From assembly GCA_964551735.1 (NCBI GenBank), contig CAZKEF010000089.1, positions 1-7,674 on the forward strand: 7,674 nucleotides of DNA, in the 5' to 3' direction. This document shows positions 1 through 6,641 of the stretch, piece after piece; within the stretch, counting starts at the first letter, position 1, and each line of letters starts with the position of its first letter. This DNA is from DAOUAT01 sp964551735 (GTDB lineage: Bacteria; Chloroflexota; Anaerolineae; CG2-30-64-16). The translations under genes were made by a program, and so were the position numbers. The notes under the pieces were generated by a model. That model saw nothing but the letters and a program-made list of their open reading frames with translations, searched no databases and had not been told where the DNA came from.

Positions 1-57
1 TCGCCGTTGTGGGTGGCGGGTCTCGCTGCGGGCGCGCAGCCAGGGGCACGGGCCTAA
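1..57 (+). CDS. C-terminal tail of upstream cassette ORF (partial, uncertain)
   Basis: Frame 1 is open from the window edge and stops at the TAA inside the first attC box. It would encode the last 18 residues (SPLWVAGLAAGAQPGARA) of a gene in the preceding cassette. A second reading, frame 2, stays open to the TGA at 71-73. That is the same place in the attC where the ATPase gene of the next cassette ends, so the true frame cannot be decided. No product is recognisable from so few residues. Confidence 0.2.
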   Translation, partial: SPLWVAGLAAGAQPGARA

Positions 58-145
58 CCTTGCGTCAAGCTGACGGCTGCGCCGGTAGAGCCCGCGCGAT
101 TGTCGGTACGTGAGGCGCAGCCGCAGCTTACACTGGCCGTTAGGA
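52..145 (+). other. attC recombination site 1
   Basis: The outer boxes are GCCTAAC (52-58) and GTTAGGA (139-145). The inner arms AGCTGACGGCTGCGCC and GGCGCAGCCGCAGCT pair perfectly except for one extra A in the left arm. This is the extrahelical base expected of a folded attC hairpin that an integron integrase recognises. Exchange would occur between G139 and T140, so the next cassette starts at 140. Confidence 0.9.
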
Positions 146-243
146 CAAAGCTCTGGTTGTGGTGAGACAAAACTGCCAACAACCGGAGCCTACCTTGAGA
201 TGCAGGGCCTAACGCGTCGCGAATCCAGTCGTGGAGACTAAGC

Positions 244-1569
244 ATGTTGCGATACCAAGAGATCTTTGTACCAGGCGGCTTTCCCCGCCACACTTACAAC
301 CCGCGTGTTGGGTTGCAGCTTGAGCAACGACTTGCGGAGGTAAAGGAGAACCTCTGCAAGCTCGTCACAGTGACAGGGCAAACGAAGTCCGGCAAAACAG
401 TGCTTGCCAGAAAGATACTTCCACCGGAAGAAACAGTTTGGGTCGATGGGGGCACAGTGTCGGCAGAAGATGATTTTTGGCACGTAGTCATCCAGCAGTT
501 GGAATTGTTCCAATCAACTGGAACAGAGTCGTCACGCGAATTCTCGGCTTCGATTAGCGGGAAGGCAGCCGCCCAGGCGAACCTTCTTGTCGCGAAGGGA
601 ACTGCCGAACTTGGAGCAGAGATCGGGGGGAGTCGAAGCTCATCGACCATTAGAACGCAGAACCTGTCGTCACGAGTAGTCGCGTTACGCGGGCTTCGCA
701 GTTCCAAAGTTCCATTGGTCGTAGATGATTTTCACTACATACCGCGTGACATGCAAGGGAACATCATTCGTGCCTTGAAACCACTCATTTTCGATGGCTT
801 GCCAGTAGCAATCATCGCCATACCACACAGACGCTACGATGCCCTAAAGGTAGAGAAGGAGATGACCGGCCGAATTTCTCCTATTGATATTCCAGTTTGG
901 TCAGAAGATGAGCTATGCTTTATTCCAGAAACAGGCTTTACCTTACTGAACTATCAGCTTCCACCTGAAATAGGCAGGCGTCTCGCTGCGGAAGCTATCG
1001 GCAGTCCACATCTTATGCAGGATTTCTGCCGTGGCATTTGCAAATTTCTCCAGATTGAAAAAGCTGAACGAAAGACCGCTCTCGAAATTGGTGCCGACCA
1101 ACTCAACGACGTTTTCGTTGATGTTGCTGAAACGATTGGTCGTCCAGTGTTCGAGAAACTTGCACGAGGCCCGCGCCAACGGGCTGATCGCTTGCAGCGG
1201 GAACTCAAGGGTGGAAAAACCGTCGACATCTATGAGCTTGTACTACATTCTCTTGCATACATGCGCCCAGGCTTGGTGAGCATCGAGTACGAGGAACTTC
1301 GTGCCGCGATCCGAGGCGTTTCGGCCTCACAACCGCCGCAGTTGCAGGAGGTGGCACGGGTATTAAAGCACATGGCGACAATTGCTGCCACCGATCAGAG
1401 TTCTACACCAGTGATCGATTTCGAAGAAGAAGAGAAAAAACTTCATATTACGGATCCATTCTTTGCGTTCTATCTGAGGTGGGGTGAGTTGGTGAGGCAA
1501 ACTTCCGATCTCAGCGCGGTGGCTGGGTCGTCGTCTGCCGAAGGGCGGCCTAACACTGCGTCAAGCTGA
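244..1569 (+). CDS. Cassette-borne P-loop ATPase (AAA/STAND-like), 441 aa
   Basis: This protein probably binds and hydrolyses ATP; its partner and pathway are unknown. A Walker A motif GQTKSGKT lies at residues 45-52 and a Walker B strand ending in DD (VPLVVDDFHYI) at 157-167. A further strand-like segment (VAIIAIPHRR) follows near 188-197. The C-terminal region ends with LHITDPFFAFYLRWGE at about 400-415, a signature familiar from archaeal-type ATPases with a C-terminal winged-helix or helical domain. No membrane segment or signal peptide is evident. The ATG at 244 has GGAG seven bases upstream. The gene is alone in its cassette, on the usual strand, and its last residues (about RPNTASS) are encoded by the attC itself, with the TGA in the attC left arm. 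No dedicated promoter is clear in the 98-nt leader. A defence or regulatory role is possible but not shown; the ATPase call is firm and the biological role is not. Confidence 0.85.
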   Translation: MLRYQEIFVPGGFPRHTYNPRVGLQLEQRLAEVKENLCKLVTVTGQTKSGKTVLARKILPPEETVWVDGGTVSAEDDFWHVVIQQLELFQSTGTESSREFSASISGKAAAQANLLVAKGTAELGAEIGGSRSSSTIRTQNLSSRVVALRGLRSSKVPLVVDDFHYIPRDMQGNIIRALKPLIFDGLPVAIIAIPHRRYDALKVEKEMTGRISPIDIPVWSEDELCFIPETGFTLLNYQLPPEIGRRLAAEAIGSPHLMQDFCRGICKFLQIEKAERKTALEIGADQLNDVFVDVAETIGRPVFEKLARGPRQRADRLQRELKGGKTVDIYELVLHSLAYMRPGLVSIEYEELRAAIRGVSASQPPQLQEVARVLKHMATIAATDQSSTPVIDFEEEEKKLHITDPFFAFYLRWGELVRQTSDLSAVAGSSSAEGRPNTASS

Positions 1570-1642
1570 CGGCTGCGCCGGTGAGTTCAGGGGTCGCGGG
1601 AGGTTCGCCAGGCGCAGCCGCAGCTTACGCCTTCCGTTAGGC
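1548..1642 (+). other. attC recombination site 2
   Basis: The boxes are GCCTAAC (1548-1554) and GTTAGGC (1636-1642). The inner arms AGCTGACGGCTGCGCC and GGCGCAGCCGCAGCT are the same as in attC 1, including the single unpaired A, while the central loop differs. The site closes the ATPase cassette (140-1636, 1497 bp) and supplies the stop codon of its gene. Confidence 0.92.
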
Positions 1643-1700
1643 CAGTAATGCAACGGCATGCATTGTCTGACGTGATCTTCGTGTCATCTTTCGGACGATA

Positions 1701-1720
1701 ATGGGCCACGCGTGGCCCAT
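1701..1720. promoter_or_regulatory. Perfect 20-nt palindrome upstream of the radical SAM gene
   Basis: ATGGGCCACG is followed directly by its exact reverse complement CGTGGCCCAT. No T-run follows, so it is unlikely to be a factor-independent terminator. It sits 12 bases upstream of a TTGACA box, where it could be a dimeric regulator's operator or a transcript-end barrier for the cassette before it. Its role is inferred from position only. Confidence 0.45.
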
Positions 1721-1732
1721 CTTAGCCGCGAT

Positions 1733-1761
1733 TTGACACTTCGCCGCTATCTTAAACTTAT
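1733..1761 (+). promoter_or_regulatory. Candidate promoter for the radical SAM / peptide module
   Basis: A perfect TTGACA lies at 1733-1738. With a 17-base spacer the -10 position reads ACTTAT (1756-1761), matching the consensus at only 3 of 6 positions. Transcription would begin near 1768 and leave a leader of about 40 nt before the ATG at 1809. Most cassette genes depend on an external promoter, so an internal one would be notable; the weak -10 keeps this tentative. Confidence 0.35.
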
Positions 1762-1808
1762 CGCGTGAAGTGTGAGTTGTTCGTGCCGGCCGATGGAGAA
1801 GCCGATAG

Positions 1809-3110
1809 ATGTTGTATCTGCAATGGGAAGAGATATCTCCGCATATTTACCTCATATGGAATGGTGACGGAGAGGGCGTTGTGTATTCCCCACTTGGAGG
1901 GAGGTTATTCACCGCTGATGGAAAAGCGCTGGCGATCGTTCGTGATTACATCAGGACTGGTAAATCACCCAGCCATGCGTTCCACTCTGTGCTTGAGAAG
2001 TATCATTTTTTAGACGCGATTACCGCACCTCACGTGACTGACAACGCTGAATTCAATCCCAGAGAGGTAATGATTTCGCTCAGTACGTTGTGCAATCTCA
2101 ACTGCATGTATTGCTATGCTAATCTTGGAGAACAACATCAATCTATGCCGTGGGACATTGTTGCGCGCACCGTAGATCAACTGTTCGTCTATTCGGAAGA
2201 CGATGGTCGGGTCGGGATAACGTTTCACGGAACCGGGGAATCTGTAACAAAATGGAATGAACTGGTCCGGACGGTGCAATATGCCTTGTCGAAACGGACA
2301 AAGGATGTGGGGGTCGAATTTACTCTCGTAACAAATGGCTCACTAATAGATTCAGACAAGGCCCACTTCCTCAAACGCCACGGCTTCTATGTCAGCGTGT
2401 CCATGGATGGTCTGACAGATATTCAAAATCGACAACGACCGAAACTTAATGGCAGCGGATCGTTTGACGATGTTGTGAGGGGATTGAAGGCTTTGATTCA
2501 TCAAGAAGTGCGTTTGGCGGTTAGAACGACTGTGACGGGCCATAATCAAGCAGAAATTGTAGCTTTTCTTGAATTCTGTGCAGACTTAGGCTGTAAAGAG
2601 ATAATAACCATACCATATTCTGCGGTCGGCAGAGGAGCAACTGCTGTTCCGCCGGTTGACCCAGAAATCTTCGTAGACAACTATATGCGAGCATTTGAGC
2701 GTGCTCAAGAACTGGCTGTACGACTTTCTACCACGACGGATGATTTCCGCAGGATCCGAGCCAGATTCTGCGGGGCCGATGGTCGGAATTTTGCTGTCAT
2801 GCCAGATGGAAGCGTTTCATGTTGCTCAAGGATAACAAAGAGAGAGGATCCGCTTGCGTCGGTCTTTTTTATTGGGAGCATTTCAGAGGCCGGCGTTAGA
2901 ATAGACCAAGGTCGAGTACGTTCGTTGAGGGATTTGAATCTATACTCGTTTAGACAATGCGACGAATGTTTTGCGAGATTTACGTGTGCAGGGGGTTGTC
3001 CTAGTGACCGATTGACTTTTGGGGAGCTACCCAAAGAGCATTGTACAATCGTGCGTTCAATAATCTGGTATAAGCTGAGGAGATGTGCAAAAGGTAGAGA
3101 GCCTGTCTGA
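1809..3110 (+). CDS. Radical SAM/SPASM peptide-modifying enzyme, 433 aa
   Basis: This is probably a RiPP maturase that uses S-adenosylmethionine and iron-sulfur clusters to make radical-based crosslinks or other changes on a peptide. Residues 1-75 form an N-terminal region with a YSPLGGRLF motif, similar to leader-side domains of such enzymes. The radical SAM core starts with CNLNCMYC (C95, C99, C102) and a GTGE segment (141-144) stands where the GGEP-type SAM-binding motif is expected. The C-terminal SPASM domain has C321, GSVSCC (C338, C339), then C384-x2-C387-x5-C393-x3-C397 and C412, a near-textbook pattern for auxiliary clusters. The ATG at 1809 has GGAG at 1795-1798; an in-frame alternative is not needed. 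A 40-residue Cys-rich ORF follows after 57 nt and is the likely substrate. The enzyme class is firm; the exact reaction (thioether, C-C or C-O bond) cannot be read from the sequence. Confidence 0.9.
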   Translation: MLYLQWEEISPHIYLIWNGDGEGVVYSPLGGRLFTADGKALAIVRDYIRTGKSPSHAFHSVLEKYHFLDAITAPHVTDNAEFNPREVMISLSTLCNLNCMYCYANLGEQHQSMPWDIVARTVDQLFVYSEDDGRVGITFHGTGESVTKWNELVRTVQYALSKRTKDVGVEFTLVTNGSLIDSDKAHFLKRHGFYVSVSMDGLTDIQNRQRPKLNGSGSFDDVVRGLKALIHQEVRLAVRTTVTGHNQAEIVAFLEFCADLGCKEIITIPYSAVGRGATAVPPVDPEIFVDNYMRAFERAQELAVRLSTTTDDFRRIRARFCGADGRNFAVMPDGSVSCCSRITKREDPLASVFFIGSISEAGVRIDQGRVRSLRDLNLYSFRQCDECFARFTCAGGCPSDRLTFGELPKEHCTIVRSIIWYKLRRCAKGREPV

Positions 3111-3167
3111 TGCGTTTGGTTTCATTGCGATACGACATAGTCACATTCTGCCGAGGAGGAAATACTC

Positions 3168-3290
3168 ATGGAGGAATTTGGAGATCTGGTTATAGTCGAA
3201 GTGCGTTGCGAAGACGACGATGGCTGCAAAAAACAGTCAGGAACCGGGTGTGGCAAAGGCGACAAAGGTTGTAGTTGTGACTCAAAGTGA
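3168..3290 (+). CDS. Cys-rich small peptide, candidate RiPP precursor, 40 aa
   Basis: This is probably the substrate of the radical SAM/SPASM enzyme encoded just upstream. The first 13 residues (MEEFGDLVIVEVR) are free of Cys, acidic and hydrophobic, as a leader would be. The rest is a Gly/Lys/Asp-rich core with Cys at 14, 20, 28, 35 and 37, ending CSCDSK. The start is well supported: GAGGAGGA at 3153-3160 is a very strong ribosome binding site seven bases before the ATG, much stronger than that of the enzyme, as expected for a peptide needed in excess. Order (enzyme, then peptide), spacing (57 nt) and shared strand suggest one operon inside one cassette. The spacing of the cysteines (5, 7, 6 and 1 residues between them) is not one I can assign to a named sactipeptide or ranthipeptide family. 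No transporter or protease gene is adjacent. A small metal-binding protein is the main alternative. Confidence 0.75.
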   Translation: MEEFGDLVIVEVRCEDDDGCKKQSGTGCGKGDKGCSCDSK

Positions 3291-3302
3291 AGGAGACGAC
3301 CT

Positions 3303-3386
3303 TTGACACAATTCTGTCCTGACGCGTTTTTAGCCCCAGAAACCCGATCATTCAGAAAGTTGCGAGTAGTTCCATCCATGACTTGA
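3303..3386 (+). CDS. Possible small TTG-started ORF after the precursor, 27 aa
   Basis: AAGGAG directly follows the stop of the Cys-rich peptide and lies seven bases before a TTG codon at 3303, an ideal ribosome binding site geometry. The frame encodes MTQFCPDAFLAPETRSFRKLRVVPSMT and stops at 3384-3386. The product is not recognisable. It may be a third member of the peptide module, or the start of a longer gene cut off when the downstream region was rearranged. Only 12 nt separate it from the peptide gene, so translation could be coupled. Confidence 0.35.
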   Translation: MTQFCPDAFLAPETRSFRKLRVVPSMT

Positions 3387-3442
3387 CAGACAGGTCATAG
3401 TGGGGAGCAGGTCTTGTTGGGCCGGTCTGGTGCTTGGGCGGG

Positions 3443-3449
3443 GCCTAAC
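3443..3449 (+). other. Orphan GCCTAAC box, possible remnant of the peptide cassette's attC
   Basis: GCCTAAC here is identical to the left box of attC sites 1 and 2 and lies where the attC of the peptide cassette would be expected. No GTTRRRY box with matching arms follows. The sequence instead passes into a decayed insertion sequence. Either the attC was destroyed by insertion or deletion, or the match is chance. Confidence 0.3.
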
Positions 3450-3484
3450 CCTGGTTGCACCTTCTATGTTGGTGTTTTTGTTGT

Positions 3485-3886
3485 CAAATCTTGGGTGGGC
3501 GGCGTACAGGGTCGCGCGACCCCAACAAGGACGCTTGGCTGACCACAGGAGAGCTGCCAAAGCGGCCAATCCCGGCCGGTGGTGTACCCTGGCGCCGGCC
3601 TGGCCTGGCTGTGGTGTGCTGGTCGCGGCGGCTGACCGCGCGGCCGGCCGGGTCCACCACCACCCGGCTGCGTCGTGAGCGCAGCCGAACGGTTGGTCAC
3701 GGGCTCCTGCGCCAGGCAGCGGCGCCGCCGGAAGCCGGCGCGGCCGGCCTCGTGCAGCTCACCACCGGCGCGGCGGCCGTGGCCGACCGTGCAGCCCAAC
3801 TGCCACTTCTGGTTGCTCAGCTCGCAGGCCAGGTACAGGGTGGGTTGGGGGTTGGCGGCGTTGGGGTGGCTCTTCTGGTGCCTCAG
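3485..3886 (-). pseudogene. Decayed IS110-type transposase remnant
   Basis: On the minus strand, starting near 3886, one frame reads RHQKSHPNAANPQ and then TLYLACELSNQKWQLGCTVGHGRR, the N-terminal signature of an IS110-type transposase group (LYLA-ELS...W-L). It continues with HEAGRAGF and LAQEPVTNR, matching the family's EAGRDGF and the following segment. The sequence between TVGHGRR and the EAGR segment is much too short, so an internal part is lost. After VTNR the frame shifts to VVDPAGRAVSRRDQ, resembling the family's VVD...NRR stretch, and similarity then fades. The usual start codon reads CTG. It is non-functional, and the borders are approximate. It lies in very GC-rich sequence unlike the cassette genes on either side. 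Confidence 0.65.
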
Positions 3887-4110
3887 GGCAGGCTCTGTGC
3901 CATGTCCTGAGCGAAGTCGAAGGAGCAATCGCAGGGTGCCCGGTGCGGGAAATCTGCACGCCGGGATCTGTGCGGGGGCAGCCGGGCAACTGGCTGTCCT
4001 ACCGCGATAGGCCAGGTCACGGTACAAATCACGGGACAACTGCAGGGTTGCGATTCTATTGGAAGTGACTCGACTTGACAGGCGCGGACTCACCATAGGC
4101 CGCTAATGCC
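3887..4110. other. Non-coding stretch beside the decayed IS, with a short dispersed-type repeat
   Basis: No convincing gene is visible here. It is probably the former upstream flank of the decayed insertion sequence. At 3906-3923 it holds CCTGAGCGAAGTCGAAGG, an imperfectly self-complementary sequence that I know as a recurrent intergenic repeat in several environmental bacterial genomes, Chloroflexota among them. The segment ending in CATAGGC near 4094-4100 faintly resembles the right end of an attC, but it lacks a GTT and any matching left arm. Confidence 0.4.
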
Positions 4111-4962
4111 GTGACCCTATCAGCAACCGGTAAAACAATGAGAAAGATCTTATCAGCCACGAGGAGATTTGTCGCTCGCCTGGGATGGGAGAGCGCTCTT
4201 GTCGCAGTGCTCAGTCTGATTGCGCTTGTTATCGCGGCAGTAGATCTCATCGGCGGGCAGAATATCAGTCAACCGGTCTTAGTGGGTATCCTGAGTCTGT
4301 TTTTGTTGGAGCTCGTTTCTCTACGTGCCCGACTTGCAAGCCAACAAACGGGTATGCAGGGGCAACTTAGCGCACTGGACAGCAAGATCGCTGACTTCAT
4401 GGCGTCCATGCCGTTGGGTATCAGGCTTGAAGATCAAAAGACCTACCAAAACATTCAAAACCTATCTAATTATCACGATGTTGCGCTCCGTGGTTCCAGC
4501 CTTCATGGTTTCATCTCAGCTAACAGAGGCTTTATCCGCAACAGGGCTGCTGAAGGATGTAGGTTCAGGTTTCTAGTTATGGATCCTGATTACTACAAGA
4601 GAGTGAGCGACTCAAGTTCAGAACAACCCTATCGCCAAAGAAGAGATATCGAGCATGTCGTCCAGATTCTGGAGGAAGCAGTCAAAGACGCAAGACAGCA
4701 AAATGCAGATGCCGACATTCAATTGGGGTATCTCTCTTACCCACCGCAGTTTGGGCTTCTAATGCTGGATGCAGACACAATGAGTGGGCGAATACAAGTC
4801 GGGTTGTACTTGTACTATAGAACCGATCAAGAACAACGACCTCACTTCGAAATTACCCGAGCGATGAGCGATCACTGGTATCGTGTGTTCCAAGAGCAGT
4901 TTGAGATGACTTGGAAACATTCTCGCAAGCATGATTTCGGGCAAGTTGGTAGCACCAAATGA
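4111..4962 (+). CDS. Membrane-anchored protein with PLD-like domain, 283 aa
   Basis: This protein has two hydrophobic segments near the N-terminus (about residues 28-46 and 55-71), a short helical linker (73-95), then a soluble domain. The segment ALRGSSLHGFISANRGFIRNRAAEGCRFRFLVMDPD (about 125-160) matches the pattern seen in phospholipase-D-like domains of uncharacterised bacterial proteins: a GSS turn, a long helix, then a strand ending in a DP pair. A later part (YPPQFGLLMLDADTMSGRIQVGLYLYY, 210-236) is the companion strand region. No HxK catalytic motif is visible, so enzymatic activity is uncertain. The domain should face the cytoplasm. The GTG at 4111 gives the longest frame; ATG at 4138 is an equally likely start, neither having a strong ribosome binding site. 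Similar membrane-plus-sensor architectures occur in defence islands, but no partner gene is adjacent. It is probably a cassette gene, lying between integron sites on the usual strand. Confidence 0.7.
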   Translation: MTLSATGKTMRKILSATRRFVARLGWESALVAVLSLIALVIAAVDLIGGQNISQPVLVGILSLFLLELVSLRARLASQQTGMQGQLSALDSKIADFMASMPLGIRLEDQKTYQNIQNLSNYHDVALRGSSLHGFISANRGFIRNRAAEGCRFRFLVMDPDYYKRVSDSSSEQPYRQRRDIEHVVQILEEAVKDARQQNADADIQLGYLSYPPQFGLLMLDADTMSGRIQVGLYLYYRTDQEQRPHFEITRAMSDHWYRVFQEQFEMTWKHSRKHDFGQVGSTK

Positions 4963-4991
4963 CCTTGTGTTCTACGGTTCACCGATGCGGT

Positions 4992-5041
4992 GCCTACCGA
5001 TGAGTTGCACTTGTCAAGTTCCTGCACCTTAATCGTTGAGC
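4992..5041 (+). other. Weak attC-like site downstream of the PLD-like gene
   Basis: GCCTACC (4992-4998) and GTTGAGC (5035-5041) bound a 50-bp imperfect inverted repeat. GAT...TGCA in the left arm pairs with TGCA...ATC in the right arm, with one base of length difference. The left box lacks the conserved AAC, the arms are short, and the extra base lies in the opposite arm from the clear sites. It is either a divergent attC or chance. Confidence 0.22.
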
Positions 5042-5155
5042 GGCGCGTTCTTCCTGACCGGCCAGGCGACAGGCAAAGCTCCGCTCTCCCGGCGCCACTG
5101 ATCGCGGCGCAGGCACAAAGAGGACTGATGCTATGGGCTGGCGACCGTTACCGGT

Positions 5156-6400
5156 TCAGGCCAGGGTAGCCAGTTCCGGGAAGCGAGCCAGGATCTCGGC
5201 CTCGGCAGCCAGGCCGCGCGGCTGACCGCCGTAGCGGAAGCCGGTCAGGTCATGGCCCAGGCCCAAGCGCATGAGACCGTAGCGCACGAATTGCCGAGTG
5301 GTGAGACCGCCGCGCTGCTCCGGCGTGAGATCCCACGACCAGCGCATCAACTTGGTGGCCACCATCACCGGGTCGGCGTGGCGATCGGCGGCGCGTTCGG
5401 AGAGCACATGCCAGACGGCGACCAGCAGCTTACGGGCAATGGCCACGATGGCGACGCCTGCCGGCTTGCGCCGGCCGAGGCGCATGAACGCCTCTTTCCA
5501 GTGCGGATGGGTGGCGACGGCGCTCCAGGCCGCCTCGATGAGCACCCGGCGCAGATCCCGCCGCCCTTGTTTGGTGAGCGGGCCGTCGCGGTGGGTTTCG
5601 CCGCTGCTATGGACGCCAGCGCCCAGCCCGGCATAGCCGACCAATTGCCGGGCGGCGGAAAAACGGCTGATGTCGCCGATGGCAGCCAGAACGGTCATGG
5701 CCGATACCAGCGCAAAGCCGGGCAGCTGGATCAGGAAGGGCGCCGCAGCGCGCCAGGGTTCGCTTTGGCTGAGGCGGGCCAGCTCGCCCTCCACGGCGGC
5801 CAGTTGCTCCTGGAGCTGGGTCAGGGTCGCCACATCATGCCGGGCGCGCAGACGCTCGCTGGGTGACACCTCCAGGCTGGCCCACCAGGTCCGGTTCGGG
5901 GCCGCGAAGAGGTCGCCGGCCGGGGGCGTCAGATGGTGGCGGTGCAGCAAGCTGTGCAGCCGGTTTTTGGCCGCCGTCTGTTGCTTGACAAGGGCGTGGC
6001 GGTGGGCCAGCAAGGCCCGCAGCTCGCGCACATGTGTCGGTGGCACCCACACTTCCGGGATCAGATGGGCGGCCAGCAGCTTGGCCAATTTGACCGCATC
6101 ATGTTTATCGGTCTTGACCGCGGCAGCCGCAATCCACTTCACCTGGAGCGGATTGGCGACCACGGCGCGCCCGACCAGCGGCGCTACGATATCGTAACAC
6201 CACCAGGCGTTGCTGGTGGCTTCCACCACCACGGCGTCTTGGGGGCCGAGATGGGCTGCCGCCCAGGCCGGCCAGTCGTCCAGGGCAATGCGGCCGCTCG
6301 GCTTGAGCACGAGTTGCTGTTGGGCATCCACAGCTGCCACAACGGCAAAGTGCTTGTGCAGATCCACGCCGACGAAACGAGTAATGCCAGAATCGCTCAT
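5156..6400 (-). CDS. IS110-family transposase (DEDD/Ser), 414 aa
   Basis: This is an RNA-guided DNA recombinase that moves its own element. The N-terminal RuvC-like domain shows the DEDD set: D13 in GVDLHK, E60 in VVVEAT, and D98 and D101 in KTDKHDA. A helical linker (about 125-215) follows. The C-terminal Tnp domain has QLPGF (225-229), VGYAGLG (254-260), then HSSGETHRDGPLTKQGRRDLR, where S266 is the probable catalytic serine. All key residues are present and there is no frameshift, so the protein looks active. The frame is open upstream to 6460, but the ATG at 6400 is preceded by AGGAGG and gives the usual IS110 N-terminus. At 414 residues it is somewhat longer than many family members because of its C-terminal tail after about residue 335. 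It lies antisense to the surrounding cassettes. Confidence 0.95.
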   Translation of the reverse strand: MSDSGITRFVGVDLHKHFAVVAAVDAQQQLVLKPSGRIALDDWPAWAAAHLGPQDAVVVEATSNAWWCYDIVAPLVGRAVVANPLQVKWIAAAAVKTDKHDAVKLAKLLAAHLIPEVWVPPTHVRELRALLAHRHALVKQQTAAKNRLHSLLHRHHLTPPAGDLFAAPNRTWWASLEVSPSERLRARHDVATLTQLQEQLAAVEGELARLSQSEPWRAAAPFLIQLPGFALVSAMTVLAAIGDISRFSAARQLVGYAGLGAGVHSSGETHRDGPLTKQGRRDLRRVLIEAAWSAVATHPHWKEAFMRLGRRKPAGVAIVAIARKLLVAVWHVLSERAADRHADPVMVATKLMRWSWDLTPEQRGGLTTRQFVRYGLMRLGLGHDLTGFRYGGQPRGLAAEAEILARFPELATLA

Positions 6401-6427
6401 GAGCGCCTCCTGAGGTAGAATAGGGTC

Positions 6428-6641
6428 GGTTGGACACGGATTCGGGGCACAGCGTCTCAACTACCGATACGGGCTTGCTACCAGGAGCATCCCAGATGAG
6501 AGTATCCGACGGGGAGCCACATAACACAAACGGGCTTGGCCCAGACCTTCCCATAGGCCCCAACGGCTCGCCCACACGCTCCGTACTCCCGATGCGTTCC
6601 CGTCACTCATCGGCGACAGGATACCACGTCCGCGTCCAACC
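6428..6641 (-). ncRNA. Candidate IS110 bridge RNA
   Basis: The segment upstream of the transposase folds into nested stems on the minus strand. The closing arms 6629-6641 and 6428-6440 pair over 13 positions, one a G-U wobble that exists only in the minus-strand RNA. Inside are a hairpin with CCGATG/CATCGG (6589-6594 with 6608-6613) and a hairpin with GATAC/GTATC (6466-6470 with 6502-6506). The latter contains a GGG/CCC step, an internal loop and a GCU/AGC stem. Hairpins with internal loops in this position are the hallmark of bridge RNAs, whose two loops choose target and donor DNA. The actual ends are not determined. Confidence 0.6.

Noticed and set aside
207..213. A lone GCCTAAC box in the leader of the ATPase gene
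   Set aside because: No GTTRRRY partner or complementary arms follow, and the ATPase start is only 30 bases away, so it is not a usable attC.
1765..2013. An 82-residue ORF with GTG start overlapping the radical SAM gene
   Set aside because: It is a different frame of the same DNA, lacks a ribosome binding site and would overlap the start of transcription; the radical SAM frame carries all the motifs.
3509..3522. Palindrome GGGTCGCGCGACCC
   Set aside because: Short, in very GC-rich decayed sequence where such matches are likely by chance, with no adjacent gene or T-run.
5252..5866. Long plus-strand ORFs (up to 204 residues) opposite the transposase
   Set aside because: They are antisense shadows of a high-GC gene whose minus-strand frame has all IS110 motifs.
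6401..6460. A longer transposase start at 6460 giving 434 residues
   Set aside because: The extra residues do not resemble IS110 N-termini, whereas the ATG at 6400 follows AGGAGG and begins the family-typical sequence.
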